Below are positions 45,050 to 56,451 of a DNA stretch of 64,000 bases, one piece after another; positions within the stretch are counted from its first letter, which is position 1; every line of letters starts with the position of its first letter. The position numbers and the translations under genes were made by a program. The stretch spans positions 1,240,001 to 1,304,000 of the forward strand of contig PZJY01000005.1 in assembly GCA_031472005.1 (NCBI GenBank), given 5' to 3'. A model generated the notes under the pieces. It was not told where the DNA came from, ran no database searches, and was given only the letters and a program-made list of their open reading frames with translations. The stretch is from Tetracladium setigerum (Eukaryota > Ascomycota > Leotiomycetes > Helotiales).

Positions 45050-47698
45050 ATGAAGAACTCAATTATACTTCTCTTTTATGCCGTTGGTATAGCTTTGGCC
45101 CAGCAAGAGCAAAGCTTGGAACCTTGTGGAGATGCGTTTTACTTACCAACAAATGTAAGAATACAGCCTATACTCGATGGCAGAATACTAATTAACGCTG
45201 ATAGTACACTTGCTATGACTCGGACTTCCTCTGTCCAGTGCTGGATGGAGTCCCTACGTTGAGATGTGGTCCTGATTGCTATCTTCCAAGCATGTACTCG
45301 TAAGTATTTCAACCTTATGTCAAGTGTACTTGTTCACATTCACAAAGCTGCTCCAATGACAAACTCGTCTATCCTCCTACTTCATCTAGTGGAAGCACTT
45401 CTCCTTCATCATCTCCTACCTCAAATCCAGGAGCATCGTGCACAGGAGAAGCTACAACACTTGAACTTGATGCCGGGCCGTACAGGAATTACTTCTACTC
45501 AGACTGCAATTCTGCCTCTCAAGTGGTAATTACTTCACCTCAACCCGATAGCAATCTTTCCATCATCGGACCACGCATTATTGTCGCCTGGCCTGCTGGA
45601 AATTCGGGCATTGTGGCCTATTTCGGACCTGAAAATGAGATCAATGGAACACTTGGAATTGAAATTGTCAACTCAACATCTTCGAGCCCATTAAGTCCCA
45701 TCTATGACCGCAATGGGAGTGATAATGCGACGGTCGGAGTTACAGCTCAGGTTGAATTCAACAGCTCGGCTACTCTTAGTGTGGCAATTCTTGGAAGTAT
45801 TCGTACCATACGAGACTTCTCCGAGGGGCCCAGTCTACTCAGAGATACGATTCAGAGTGCTCTGAGTTACAAAGAGATTGAGAATGGAGTCGAAATTAGT
45901 AGGTTGTGGCTGGACAATATTACCACTACAACCATCTCCTTTGCCAGCACAGACAGCACAGTCCAGCTTAACAACACCGGCAACGCAACTGTCACTTTTG
46001 AAGCTGGAATATACACTTTCAACGCTTCCTTCAACTACCCACAACTAACGCCTTTAAGTGCCCAGGATGTGCTCAACTCCGAGTCCAGTGATCTTGTAAC
46101 TCAATCGCCACAGCGAACAAACTCCTTGGCTTTCCTCTCGTACACAACCAAACTCACTGCAGGAGCATGGAGATTCTTGACGTATTTTGGACGTGATTCA
46201 ATGATTGCTGCACTTCTCCTTGAACCTGTATTGAGCGCAGGTGAAGGCGGAGCTTTAGAAGCTGTGATTGCTGGGGTGCTAGAAAGGCTCAATAGGACCG
46301 ATGGAAGTGCTTGTCATGAGGAGACGATTGGGTGAGTTCAGCAAAGATAATGACTGACTTGGCGAAGCTGACAAAACTAGTGACTATGCGACTTGGTTGA
46401 ACCTCCAGAACAACATTACGAGTACTGAGCCACTGTGCGACTACAAGATGGTATGTATGCAAGGATCTAAATTTTGGAAAAGAAGCTGATATGACCGCAG
46501 ATTGACACTGATGATTTTCTCCCTGTGCTAATGGACCACTATTTCCTCCGAAACTCGATCGGATCTACGAGAGTAGAAAAATTCCTTGGGTATGTCTAAT
46601 TGGCATATTGCTACTGCTTTTACTTATACACTTACTAGGACAACTGCCTCTATATTTCCTTTGAACTCCAACCTCACCTACAAAGAACTAGCGCAAATAA
46701 GTGCCGAAAAGATTGTCAATCTTGCAGCACCCTTCGCAGGAGAGCAAAATCAAACCATAGACAACCTACTTCGTCTCAAAGAGGGTGAAATTGTCGGTCA
46801 ATGGCGAGATAGCACCTATGGATTGGGCGGTGGTCGAATTCCCTTTGATGTGAATACCGCGCTCGTCCCCGCCGCATTGAGATCAATAGCCGCTCTAACA
46901 GCAGCCGGTATTCTTGACTTCAACGCCACACTTATCTCCTCCTACGCTCAAGTATGGGAAGACGAGACTCTTAAATTTTTCGAAGTCTCTCTCCCAACCT
47001 CAGAAGCCACAAACCTTCTCACCTCCTACGCCGATTCTCTCAAAATACCCTCGCAATCAACACTACTCGATTCCGACACCGTGGATTTCCACGCCATCGC
47101 CCTCGAAGGAAATAACAATCTTTCCAAAGTAGCCGTTATGCACACTGATGACTGCTTCCGCCATTTCCTCCTCAACACCACCAACGACGCCCAATTAACC
47201 TCGTTTCTCAACTCCAGCGCGAATAACGTCCGCAGACGATTCCCAGCTGGTCTCATGACTGACATTGGTCTGGTTGTTGCCAACCCCGCCTATGGTGAAG
47301 AGCCAGTCTATGCTGAGAATTTCACAACATCAGCTTATCACGGGACAGTCGTTTGGTCGTGGCAATTGGCGATGATGGCGCGTGGTTTGGAATTACAACT
47401 CTCTCGCTGTTCAAACACCTCATCTCAAATAGAGGCTCCAGAGTTTTGCGCGGATTCTAGTGTGTATGAGAATGTTAAGATGGCGTATAATGTTCTCTGG
47501 GATAGTTTGGAGGAAAATGAAGAGCATTTGAGTACTGAGGTTTGGAGTTGGGTCTATGATGGTGGCGATGATAAGTTTACGTATATTGATTTAGGTGCAT
47601 TGCCTCCGCCGCCGGGAAGTAGCCCGACGGAGAGTAATGCGGTGCAGTTGTGGAGTTTAACGTTTTTGGCTGTGAAGAGGGATGAGGCATTGCGTTGA
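45050..47698 (+). CDS. Secreted six-hairpin glycosidase-like protein with N-terminal CBM52-type domain
   Basis: Exons are 45050-45154, 45205-45299, 45348-46331, 46381-46450, 46501-46589 and 46639-47698, giving 800 aa with an intact frame. The signal peptide is MKNSIILLFYAVGIALAQQ. Residues about 20-75 form a Cys-rich carbohydrate-binding module of the type found on fungal endo-1,3-beta-glucanases. Its sequence includes CGDAFYLPTNYTCYDSDF, LCPVLDGVPTLRCG and DCYLPSMYSCSND. A Ser/Thr/Pro linker and another Cys follow. The large C-terminal part has LTAGAWRFLTYFGRDSM, HEETIGDYATWL, DTDDFLPVLMDHYFL, GQWRDSTYGLGGGRIPFDVN and YHGTVVWSWQLAMMARGLEL. This pattern fits an (alpha/alpha)6-barrel hydrolase such as those labelled glycogen-debranching-like. 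Many N-x-S/T sites indicate secretion. Substrate is not known. Confidence 0.8.
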
Positions 47699-47867
47699 TC
47701 TCGTGTGTTGATATAGTCCTCTAGAGTGAAGCAATCTGACAGATTCGTACCTTGGTTGCAAAGAAGAGCTCTCTTGATCAACTCCTTGTTCTTCACATTT
47801 CAAATCATATTCCAATACTTACATACCACTGCCAACATCTACTTCACATCTCCATCAACATTCCTTA

Positions 47868-48785
47868 TTACAACCATCCCATCAGTAACCCCATGAATGC
47901 CACAATCCCCGTGCCAATCCACACCACAGGATCGACCTCCACCATCCCGACAGCTGCGGATTTCCCACTTCCAGTTCCAGGACCCCCGTGGTAGGGCTAG
48001 CTGTAGCTGCCACCGGTGAACCGTCCGCTCGAGTAGCAGTCGCAGTCGCGAAACCGCCGACGATCTCAGACCAAAGGGCCGTTCCCCTGTCGCGAGCTGG
48101 CAGTAGTAGCTCACGTATGGTAAGATATCGCGGGTGACTTGGGGTGGGCAGAATGACTGCATGCAACTGTTGTGGGGTTTTTATGTGTGGTTAGCTATAG
48201 CGCCATAGCAGGTAGTTGTGTATTCTTTCTTTTTTGCTTTTTTCCTATGCGTTGATGCGGAGGCTTATTTCTGAGAGGCACACACTACCAACGACACGCT
48301 GGCATTGTTTATGAGAGGCTAGTCACTGAGATGTGACAGAGGAAGGACGGAGGAGAGAGGAAGAAAAGGGAAGACAATGTATATTGTATGTTAGATGGAG
48401 AGAATAAGGTGCACAGCATACCTAGCAGCATATTTTTGCTGATCACAAGCGCAGGCCGCAGAGTCTCCGACGCAGGAGGGTTGTGTGGGCAAGGCGTCTG
48501 CGCAGATTATGAAGGAACTGTAATAGTGTTAGGAAGAACCGTCAGCTTGTCAAAGCCTTTAACTTTACTGGTACGGTTGAAATTGATGAAATGAGTGAGT
48601 GAATGGAGCGATTAGAACAAGAAGGGGGGTTCTCTGGGTGAGGAGCATGAATCTTACGTGAAAGCCGGTACGTTGGTTGGACACATCCAATCGAGGTCAG
48701 TTGTAGTGGTGACAGCGTTGGTAAATGAGACTGCTGCTACCAGCAGAATCATCAAGCTCTCATGGATTTGAGACTGGAACTTCAT
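47868..48785 (-). CDS. Secreted eight-cysteine protein with hydrophobic C-terminus (two apparent missing bases)
   Basis: Exons on the minus strand are 48785-48658, 48517-48422 and 48166-47868, with introns of 140 and 255 nt. The last exon changes frame twice. Adding one G at the run at 48084-48087 and one at 47983-47987 (plus-strand C runs) gives 525 nt (174 aa). The order is then clean. A signal peptide (MILLVAAVSFTNA) comes first. A small module has eight Cys (MCPTN, FIICAD, PSCVGDSAACACDQ, CMQSFCPP, SYYCQLATG). A Thr/Ala/Pro/Gly spacer follows, ending in a hydrophobic tail (WIGTGIVAFMGLLMGWL). This architecture resembles CFEM-like, GPI-anchored surface proteins or effectors. However, the Cys spacing does not match the CFEM signature as I know it, so I leave the family open. 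Confidence 0.65.
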
Positions 48786-49791
48786 TTTGCCTTGTTGGTG
48801 TTGGACGTGCGATAGTTTTGGAGAATGAGAACGAGGAGAATGAGAAGGAGAGCCTCCTTCTTTCGAGTTAGAAAACAAACAACGCGTGCCAATCCACGGC
48901 AATTGAAATGAGAAAACTCAGCCTCTTATATGTCTACAGTACCATTCAATATCTCCTCCTTGCCGCTGAACCCCCTTACGAAGTAGCAATAATTGGATAG
49001 GCTTTGACTGCTGTCTGTGATTTAAGCCTCTGGAGAGTCCGAATGTTTCTTCGAACCAATGGGCTGCAAAGATTCTTTCAGCTCCAGATAACGGGACTTG
49101 CCGCAAAGAAATTGGGGCATTATTTGGCTGTTTGGTGGCGAGGTCACTGCCTTGTGGTTTGTTGGATTTGGTTCAGCTCTGGCTTGGCGCCGCCTTGGTT
49201 GAGGGGAGAAACTGAGAAAACGAGAAAGTTTCAATTGTCGTACTGCAGTCCTGGAAATTGAAGGACCTTTTTGTATAGCTCCTGAGAACCAGCCTCAATA
49301 TTTTGGGTGGTCTGTCAAAAATGACATGTCATAGGGCAGATATAGGCCGGACGAGTTTTTGAGAAATGAAGCCATAGCCCAGGATGATTAGGCAGATGAG
49401 CATAGCAAGGTGGAGTGTCATAGTTAGTAGTGAAAGCCAATTATGGCATTATTGGTTCTGTGAGAGGTGAGAATTTGGTTGTGATTGAATAAGTAGGAAC
49501 TTATGTGAACGGTTGGAAGCAGGCAGTGTTTTGGCATTGTGTTCAGAGAGCTCTATGGTTGTATTTTCTCACTTTTCCTTTCTATACTATAGGTCGCGCT
49601 CTCTCTCTTAGTTTTTACACAACGAGTCTATATATGTTACAGTCTCTCTTTCTTGCCGGCCTGGAACCATCACTGATAACTCTTGTGATGTTCCATCGCC
49701 GTTTCTGTTTCCCCTTTCACTTCCCTGTTTCCTTTCTTCCTCCTCCTCCTCTTCCCCTCCCTCGTCCGCATCTCGTCTCTTCATAATCCCT
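48786..49791. other. Intergenic, no supported gene
   Basis: About 1 kb separates the eight-Cys gene (-) from the small ORF at 49792-50172 (-). A CT-rich tract lies near 49720-49775. Short open frames on both strands have no recognisable features. Confidence 0.45.
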
Positions 49792-50172
49792 TCAACCAGC
49801 CCACTTCTTGGCCTTCGTCACGATCTCAGAGAAAGCTGATTTCTTTGCTGTTGCTTCTCCTCCTTCTTCTCCATGTCCACCTCCCGTTACTCTTCCACCG
49901 CCCGCTACTGCTGCTAACCCTCCAGCTGCTACTACTGCTGATTTTACTGATGGTGTGTCACTCGCATCCGTCAATCTTTCCAAATTTCCTGATGTTGATG
50001 TCGTTGTTGATTTCGACAATCTTGATCTTGGCACGGGTGCAGATGTGGGTTCGTCAGTCGAAAGTATACTACTACCACCTCCTCCACGAACGCGGGCGGG
50101 ATATGAATAGTCCTCGTCATCATCCTCACAATACTTTGAGCCGCAAAAATCACTAGCTATTTTGAGCTGCAT
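49792..50172 (-). CDS. Small unknown Ala/Gly/Ser-rich protein
   Basis: A single open frame of 126 aa starts at the ATG at 50172, beginning MQLKIASDFCGSKYCEDDDEDYSY. The same frame extends 37 codons upstream with a low-complexity Pro/Lys leader, so a longer start is possible. Residues 5-25 contain two Cys and an acidic patch. The rest is rich in Ser, Thr, Gly and Ala, and the end is basic (EIVTKAKKWAG). The sense strand has a compositional bias typical of disordered fungal proteins, but a frame of this length can arise by chance in Gly/Ala-coding DNA. No domain is recognised. Confidence 0.45.
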   Translation of the reverse strand: MQLKIASDFCGSKYCEDDDEDYSYPARVRGGGGSSILSTDEPTSAPVPRSRLSKSTTTSTSGNLERLTDASDTPSVKSAVVAAGGLAAVAGGGRVTGGGHGEEGGEATAKKSAFSEIVTKAKKWAG

Positions 50173-52695
50173 GGTGATTTGTTTTTTAAAGGTAGAGGGA
50201 GATATCTGTTTGCGTATATGTGGGGTATTGTAAGGGGTCGAAGGGGGAGGTGGCGGGTGTTTTTGTTGGTTTTCTTTTTTCAAGAATAGTGTTAAGAGGG
50301 TTTTGAATTGGTGAAAGTGAGTATTTACATTTAAGTTGAAAAATTAAGGCAACTTAGGTTCGAGAATCTAAATTTATGGACTAAAGCATGGGGTGTTGAT
50401 GATTGGGATAGGTTGAGGTAGCAAGTGGGAATAATTGAGAGTTTTGCATGAGAAGGAGTGGTGATTCAGAAATAGCTTGGATGAATATTTAGCTGTGATT
50501 CATTCTTGAATTCTTATACATGTACCTTGCTTATTTATATATTCTATCGGTGATTGTTAATACTCTTGTTATTGTTAAATGTAGTATGCTTGGTTCAGAC
50601 TTTGTTGGGTGTCTCTTGCTCACTTTCTTGATTTGACAAAGATAAAAGTGGCACCAAAGCTAGCGAGTGCCGAAAAATTATACGAAACCGCTTTTAGAGC
50701 TTTTAGATCATCTAGAGATAATTCAATTGCTTGCCTAAGTGCAAAAAAGGTCAGTTAAGTCTAGACGAGGGCGTGCGACATGGCACCGCCTGGTGCAAAG
50801 GAGGCATCGACAAAATCAATCGGTAATTTTCCTGCAAATATATTCCACCATGATTTACAATTTGCTTTTCTCTCAAAAACGCGATATCATTTTGGAATCT
50901 GAATGTCCTATGGTCCATAGAGGGGAGCTTCATAACGAGCTCCCAATTACGTGTCTCTGCTAGCATGTCGTCATCTTCATGCCCGAGTTTGATAATGCAA
51001 GAGGAGTCTGCGTGTCAGATTCGGGGTCTTGCGGTGGCTCCGGATCTGATATATGGTAGTAGATGTACTCTTGGTATGAGAGTCCAAGTATTGTACTTTT
51101 GGACAACTGTTCGAGTAGTAAAGCTTCGCACTACGACTCTCGCCGTGGCTTCATGACCCTTTTTGATCTCATTTCTTGCCGCATGTTTCCTGATAATTTT
51201 TATATTTGATTAAGGGTTTTTCTCAATGATTTCCCAGAAAAATATGGTGATGGATGCAGAAGTTTTTGAAGCCGAGCCTTGACAAGAAGGAGGGGGTCGT
51301 CGCCAAGAGGTACTACATCGAACGGAGTCGGAGAGCTGGAAAGACGGGAATGTTCCCCGCATGCCTGGGATAGTTTCCAGATCGTAGAACTATAGACTAT
51401 GCCCCACAAATTCTCCGCTGTTTTTCGCAGGGTGAAACGCTCTTTGGGATGAGTTGCGCAGATATTCAAAGTCAAATAGAGAAGTTCCTTGAATGCCAAG
51501 ACAACAACATCGATTTCCATTAGCGAGAGGTATTGGAATGTCAATGGATCGCCACATAATCGCAAACACTGACCTACTTCGGGCAAATTTAATAAATAAA
51601 TAGGCACAGCAGTGGGGCCCTGCATTCATTTTTCACCAATACCAGCATATCTCCCTTAGTTCTGAAACAAAGAAGTACCAAGACACCAAAGAAGGCACCT
51701 CGCTTACCGGCTCAAAGGAGTAATCCGGATATATAATCCTACCTTTATTTCACGTTTTTTGAATGCAGGACATTTTGATTGTCCTCATGGTAGATGCTAA
51801 CCCCACCAATTACTAGGGTTCCCCAGATTAAAGGGGAGAATTGAACAGACGCCACACTCTATTCCGGCTCCTCCGTGTTAATATGTAACAGGGAGGTTGC
51901 CTTCTTGAAGGTTCTTTCTGACAATCGTCCCCTGGTTGGGATCAAGGTTGAAATAGATGAATCCGTCTTCCAGATACTAAGAAAAGAAGAAAGTTGTGTG
52001 TTATTATACCGCTTATACTGTCTCGCAATATCATATGTTCATATATCTAGTGTTGCGACCAGGTTTTAATTGTGCATGTCTCAAGAATTACCCAACACCG
52101 ACTTTTGTGTATGGGATTCCTCTTTGCCCTTCCAACAAAACTCAAAATAAACACTCCATAAGATCTACATTATTTCCCGTGGGCGGGCGTCTAAAACAAT
52201 GCGGGGAATGTCCGCATCTACCTTCATATGACCACAACCACCAAGCCACCTGCAGCAAAAATCCGGGGTAGAAGAAATCCTGATCGACCAGTGGTGGAAA
52301 GAAATGACACCATTGCCAAGGTAACTCAATAACTCCGTTATTAATATATAGCGAACGAGCCACAATATAGAGCTGCTCGGCACTTACTCTGATCTCCTCC
52401 AGCGCACGAACAGAAACAAGGATTTCTCCGCGTTGAAAAAAGACGACGGATATCAATTTAGGGGATTCTGGTTTGGGATAATGGAGTTATTATGGGGACG
52501 TGAGAGGTGGAAAATTGGGGGGGTGAAGGATTTGCTGAGGTTGATACTGATATTAAGGTGGGCTTGGGTTATGTTTCGAGAGATCTATATAAGAATGAGA
52601 CTATAACTCATCAAGCACGTCTTAACACCCCAGAAGCAGCAAACTTCAAAAGAAACAAGCAATAATCGATCCTCAATCCGATTCAATCTTTCACA
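50173..52695. other. Large interval without a firm gene
   Basis: About 2.5 kb upstream of the pectate lyase. The longest frame is on the minus strand at 51200-51625 (141 aa, ATG at 51625). It has helical stretches but no domain I recognise. A second minus frame at 52142-52456 has no ATG-based logic. These could be fragments of a decayed gene, but I cannot support a call. Confidence 0.4.
52586..52593 (+). promoter_or_regulatory. TATA-like element upstream of the pectate lyase
   Basis: TATATAAG lies 103 bp before the start codon at 52696, at a spacing suited to a TATA box with a short leader. The role is inferred from sequence and position only. Confidence 0.5.
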
Positions 52696-53881
52696 ATGCA
52701 ACTTTACAGCCTCCTCTTCCTTGCGCCAGCAGTCCTCGGCTGCCTCAATGCCGACACCAACTCCTGCGCATCCTACATCAAGAGCAACGCCGCAGTTGCC
52801 TCTCCCTTCTGCGCATCTTTCACCGCGACAACCGTGACTGCCACCACAGGACTCCCAGCATGGGCCACAAACTGCTCCAACAAACCCAAGCTCATCACTT
52901 CTGAATGTGCATGCCACTACACTGGCGGCTCCAACCCCGTCACCACCACTGCATCCCGAACTACTACTGCTGGAGGATCAAACCCTACTACTACCTCTGC
53001 GCCTCCAATTGCGGGAACACCCACAAAGGCGACAAGTGTCTTCCCGGCTGCTACGGGAGAGACTAAGCTTCCTAGTGCAACAGTTATCTCGGGTGTGTTT
53101 GATGGTGGCATGAAGAGATGGCACAGAACAGATCCCGGAGTCTGTCAGGGCCAGACAGAAACGGGGGAGGCAGACACTATTTTCATTCTTGCCGACGGTG
53201 CTACGCTCAAGAATGCCATCATCGGTCCTAACCAAGCTGAGGGTGTTCACTGCCGTGGAACTTGCACTCTAATCAATGTCTGGCATGAGAAGGTTTGCGA
53301 GGGTAAGCTATTCGCCAATTTGCTAAGTGAAAATCAAGAATTGTACTAATTCTTTGCTGGCAGATGCGATGACTTTCAAGCAAGCTTCCGGAACTTCTTA
53401 TGTCATTGGAGGCGGTGCTCGTGGTGCTGATGATAAGATCATGCAATTCAACGGCAGGGGCACGGTTTCTGTCAAGTACTTCTTCGCTGATGACTTTGGC
53501 AAGGGTGAGTTCAAATATCCATTCCATATCAGACAGTTAACAAACTAATGTCAACCTAGTCATGAGACATTGCGGTAACTGCAGCAACAATGGAGGTCCT
53601 CGACGCAGTACATTTGATGGAATCATTGCAAAGAAGTAAGTACAAACACTTTCAGTTTTCCAAGACAGCTCGTATGCTAACCACATCTTCTTTGTAGTGG
53701 AGGCGTTGTGGTTGGAATCAACACCAACTTTGGAGACACTGCATCCTTGACCAACTCCTGCCTCGTATCTGCCAAATATGGTGATCGATACACCGGTACT
53801 CAATCTGGAAGCGAGCCATCCAAGATTGGCTCTTGCCCTGCCACTGAATGTCCTCAAAGCAACGTTGTTACCAGCTGTTAA
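52696..53881 (+). CDS. Secreted pectate lyase, family PL3, with N-terminal Cys module
   Basis: PL3 lyases cleave de-esterified pectin by beta-elimination in plant cell walls. Exons are 52696-53302, 53364-53504, 53560-53635 and 53698-53881, with introns of 55-62 nt. The product is 335 aa with an intact frame. The signal peptide is MQLYSLLFLAPAVLG. Residues about 16-75 form a separate module with six Cys (CLNADTNSC, SPFCASF, WATNCSN, SECACH). A Thr/Ser/Gly/Pro linker runs to about residue 115. The PL3 domain follows with VISGVFDGGMKRW, VCQGQTETGEADTIF, ILADGATLKNAIIGPNQAEG, VHCRGTCTLINVWHE, DAMTFKQASG, YFFADDFGKVMRHCGNCSNN and GGPRRSTFDGI, including the conserved Cys and basic residues. Such modular PL3 enzymes are known in plant-associated fungi. 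What the N-terminal module binds is unknown to me. Confidence 0.92.
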
Positions 53882-55605
53882 AGAACGCAGCTGGATCTTC
53901 ATGTACATACTGATGACGTTTGAGGAAGTGTGTTGAAGACTCCCTCTATGTGGGATGACGACGACACGGTGCTGGAAGTTGGATGCTTCAGGAAGACTCC
54001 CTCTGTGTGGGATGCCTTGGGGCAGAGGAATGTAGATAGCTTCAGCGGGAAAGGATAGCTCGAAGACTCTCGACGCGTGAGATGACGAGTTGTCGGTGGA
54101 CTGAACATAGGGAGAGTGGGCATCTGGGAGACTCCTGATTTGTGGGATGACCAGGTGATAAAAAGCAATCAGAAGTCAATTTAAAAACTCTGCTTCGTTA
54201 CGTGCTCGATCTCCTAATTGTATTGCAAGTTTTCTGACTGCAAAAGGGATGTGCTTGAATACAATCAACGGACTTTTCAAATTGCTGGATAAATGGCTAC
54301 CCAGTTCTGAGTCCATATAAGGTAACTAAGGTTGGCTGTAATGTACTGTATGATCGCAGCAAGGAAGTAAGGCTCTATTATACATGAGGTCACGTATTGG
54401 GGAACTTTGTGATGAAATCTTACAAGTAAGACAGTAAATAGCAAACGACAATCTAGATATTAAGACACAATTTGATTAAAAAAGCAAATTAAATGAGGCA
54501 AGTTGATAGTCGACCCCCAACATCGTAATCCTCTCTGGGAAGAGTCAAAATCTTCAACCCCAACACCCAAAAATATCAAAAAATAAATTTGATACATACA
54601 ACAGCTGGGATTGGCTGGTGGTCACCCACCCAACTACTAATCAACCGATCTGAAGCTTGTGTATGGCAGAGCGGACGGGATGCCCAATTCTCTTCAGTCT
54701 ATGGTCGTATGTGGCAAGCAAATGGAATATTTGACGTTATGTGCGGAAGTACGGTACCCATTTTTGAAGCACTACAAACAAAATTGGCGGTCCAGCACTT
54801 CTAATCAATGCATATTAATCATAGGTATTCAGTATCAAAACTTACTTCTATGCATTCATTTCATTTGAATCGAAGCTCTTTTCAGTGCATATGATTTTGT
54901 TGCCGAGAACGCGCGATTTGGAATGTTCGCAATTCGCGCGTCCCCTTTAAACAAACCCGATTTAATTTTATTATATAGATTCCAGGTATCACCATGTTCA
55001 TGTCATTGTAGATGAAACGATAAAAACGTATGAATAAGGTAACTATAGGAAGTTTTGAACAGAAAAATATCCGTCGGCCAACGGGACCACAAGACGGCCA
55101 ATACAATACTTGGTGCAAACGCGACCCGGCCCAAGTCCAAAGGCTTGGACAAAGAATACCTCCTTCTTCGAAAGGTGGAATCCTTCAGATATATAGCTGG
55201 ATTCCATTTCTACTGTTTGACATTCCTATGATACCTCGATTCTGGTCACCTGTCAATTGATGTTGAAGTAATGCCCCACTGCATCAATGTCGAAACACGA
55301 TGTCCTCAAATATTTTTCTGCATACCTGACACAGACACTAATCAAGCCATTTTTGCGGAAGCTGTCCTCATCTATTTTAAGGGTACGGGTTTGAAGAGTA
55401 TTCAAAAACTCTTTCAGATTGAGGAGGCTGTTTTTTTTCCCAACTCTTCTGCCGCCTCTGTTTGCGGGGCACCCGTAAGGGCGGGTCGTCACATGAGGCT
55501 CAAGTATTGATGATTTTCATTTTTCTAACGATGTCCTCCCATGTTAATCTAAAATCTACTTTGGAGGTTACTCTCAATTGACTCCCATATCAACTACTTC
55601 AGAAG
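53882..55605. other. AT-rich interval, no supported gene
   Basis: About 1.7 kb follows the pectate lyase. The first 270 bp hold a degenerate tandem repeat (separate entry). The rest is AT-rich with short open frames that lack domains. An open frame at 55271-55510 (+) has no recognised similarity. Confidence 0.45.
53931..54155. repeat. Degenerate repeat, four units with core GACTCcctctnTGTGGGATG
   Basis: Four imperfect copies of a roughly 25-nt core occur at about 53935-53960, 53991-54015, 54061-54085 and 54126-54152. They are spaced 55-70 nt apart. The core has the form GAAGACTC, then a few variable bases, then TGTGGGATGAC. Copies 1 and 2 are closest; copies 3 and 4 are more diverged. On the minus strand the copies read as SHTEGVF/SHIEGVF-like peptides, which may be chance. 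No flanking duplications are evident. Confidence 0.6.
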
Positions 55606-56130
55606 CTAAACCACGAGTGCGCTTTCTGCCAGAAATTTCCGGAGGATTCTCTCAGCATTTCGCTTTTTCTGCGCAGCTTCACTGCATTCCTGTCTCGCCA
55701 CCTCCACATCTACCTTCAACTTGTTGAACTGGGTAACATTCGCTGGGGAAAGTTGGACGAAATTAGGCTCGGTAGCTTTAGCTTTTTGCTAGTATTTTGT
55801 TAGTAAAATTCAATGATCAAGAGTTATCCCACGTCCTCAAAACCTTACCTTCAGTTCCTTTGGCTGCATAATGACATTTCCGTGAAGCCTCGAAGCGAAC
55901 CGTTCGAAATTCGTTGCGTTTTTTTTGGCGGATTGGGTATTGTTACTGGAGGAGCTTCTCTTCTGAATTCGATGTTAGCATTGTGATCATAAATTCTTGA
56001 AAAACACAGTAGTATGACATGCAACAAACCAGAAATGGGTTTTCGTGAGTTGGGGGAGGGTCCGGCACCACTTCGGACTTCTCGCCCGACCAAAAAAATG
56101 GAAAGGAAAGATGGTTTGGTTTGGTGTGAG
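55606..56130 (-). pseudogene. 3' end of an unrecognised spliced gene (5' part not found)
   Basis: Two minus-strand exons join cleanly. The first (55962-55849) is 38 codons. The second (55788-55606) is 61 codons ending in TAG. The intron is 60 nt with an ACTAAC branch site, and both exons are in phase 0. A further intron upstream (56029-55963) has GCTAACATC before TTCAG. It would join an open stretch ending PPPTHENPFL at 56030, but I cannot define where that exon begins. The encoded tail includes NFERFASRLHGN and VIMQPKELK, then NFVQLSPANVTQFNKLK. It ends in a charged helix of coiled-coil type (CSEAAQKKRNAERILRKFL). I do not recognise the protein. No start codon or 5' exons are visible before the rDNA fragment further upstream, so it may be a remnant. 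Confidence 0.4.
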
Positions 56131-56451
56131 AAGTTCTTTAATAGGCCTTCCGTAAGACTGCTAAGGCTGCAGACAGTAAGGCCATCGATCAACCATGGCG
56201 TTTGGCATCAAAAGTACATGTCGCACTTGCAGAACTCGAATGCTTAATTCCAAGCCCAGAACTTGACAATGAAGATGGATCACACAGTAGAAGGAACTGC
56301 TCAATGTGATAACAGCAAATGTGTGGCATGTTCGCAATCAAGACTGCAATACAGTGGGCATACGAACAAGACGAAAATCATTACTTACGGGGCCACCACC
56401 ACCAGCTCTGCTGCCGCCGCCGCCGCCATTGGGACGGGGCAACAACTTTTG

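Noticed and set aside
51200..51625. 141-aa minus-strand frame
   Set aside because: It has an ATG and some helical character but no recognisable domain, homology memory or splice context; too weak to call.
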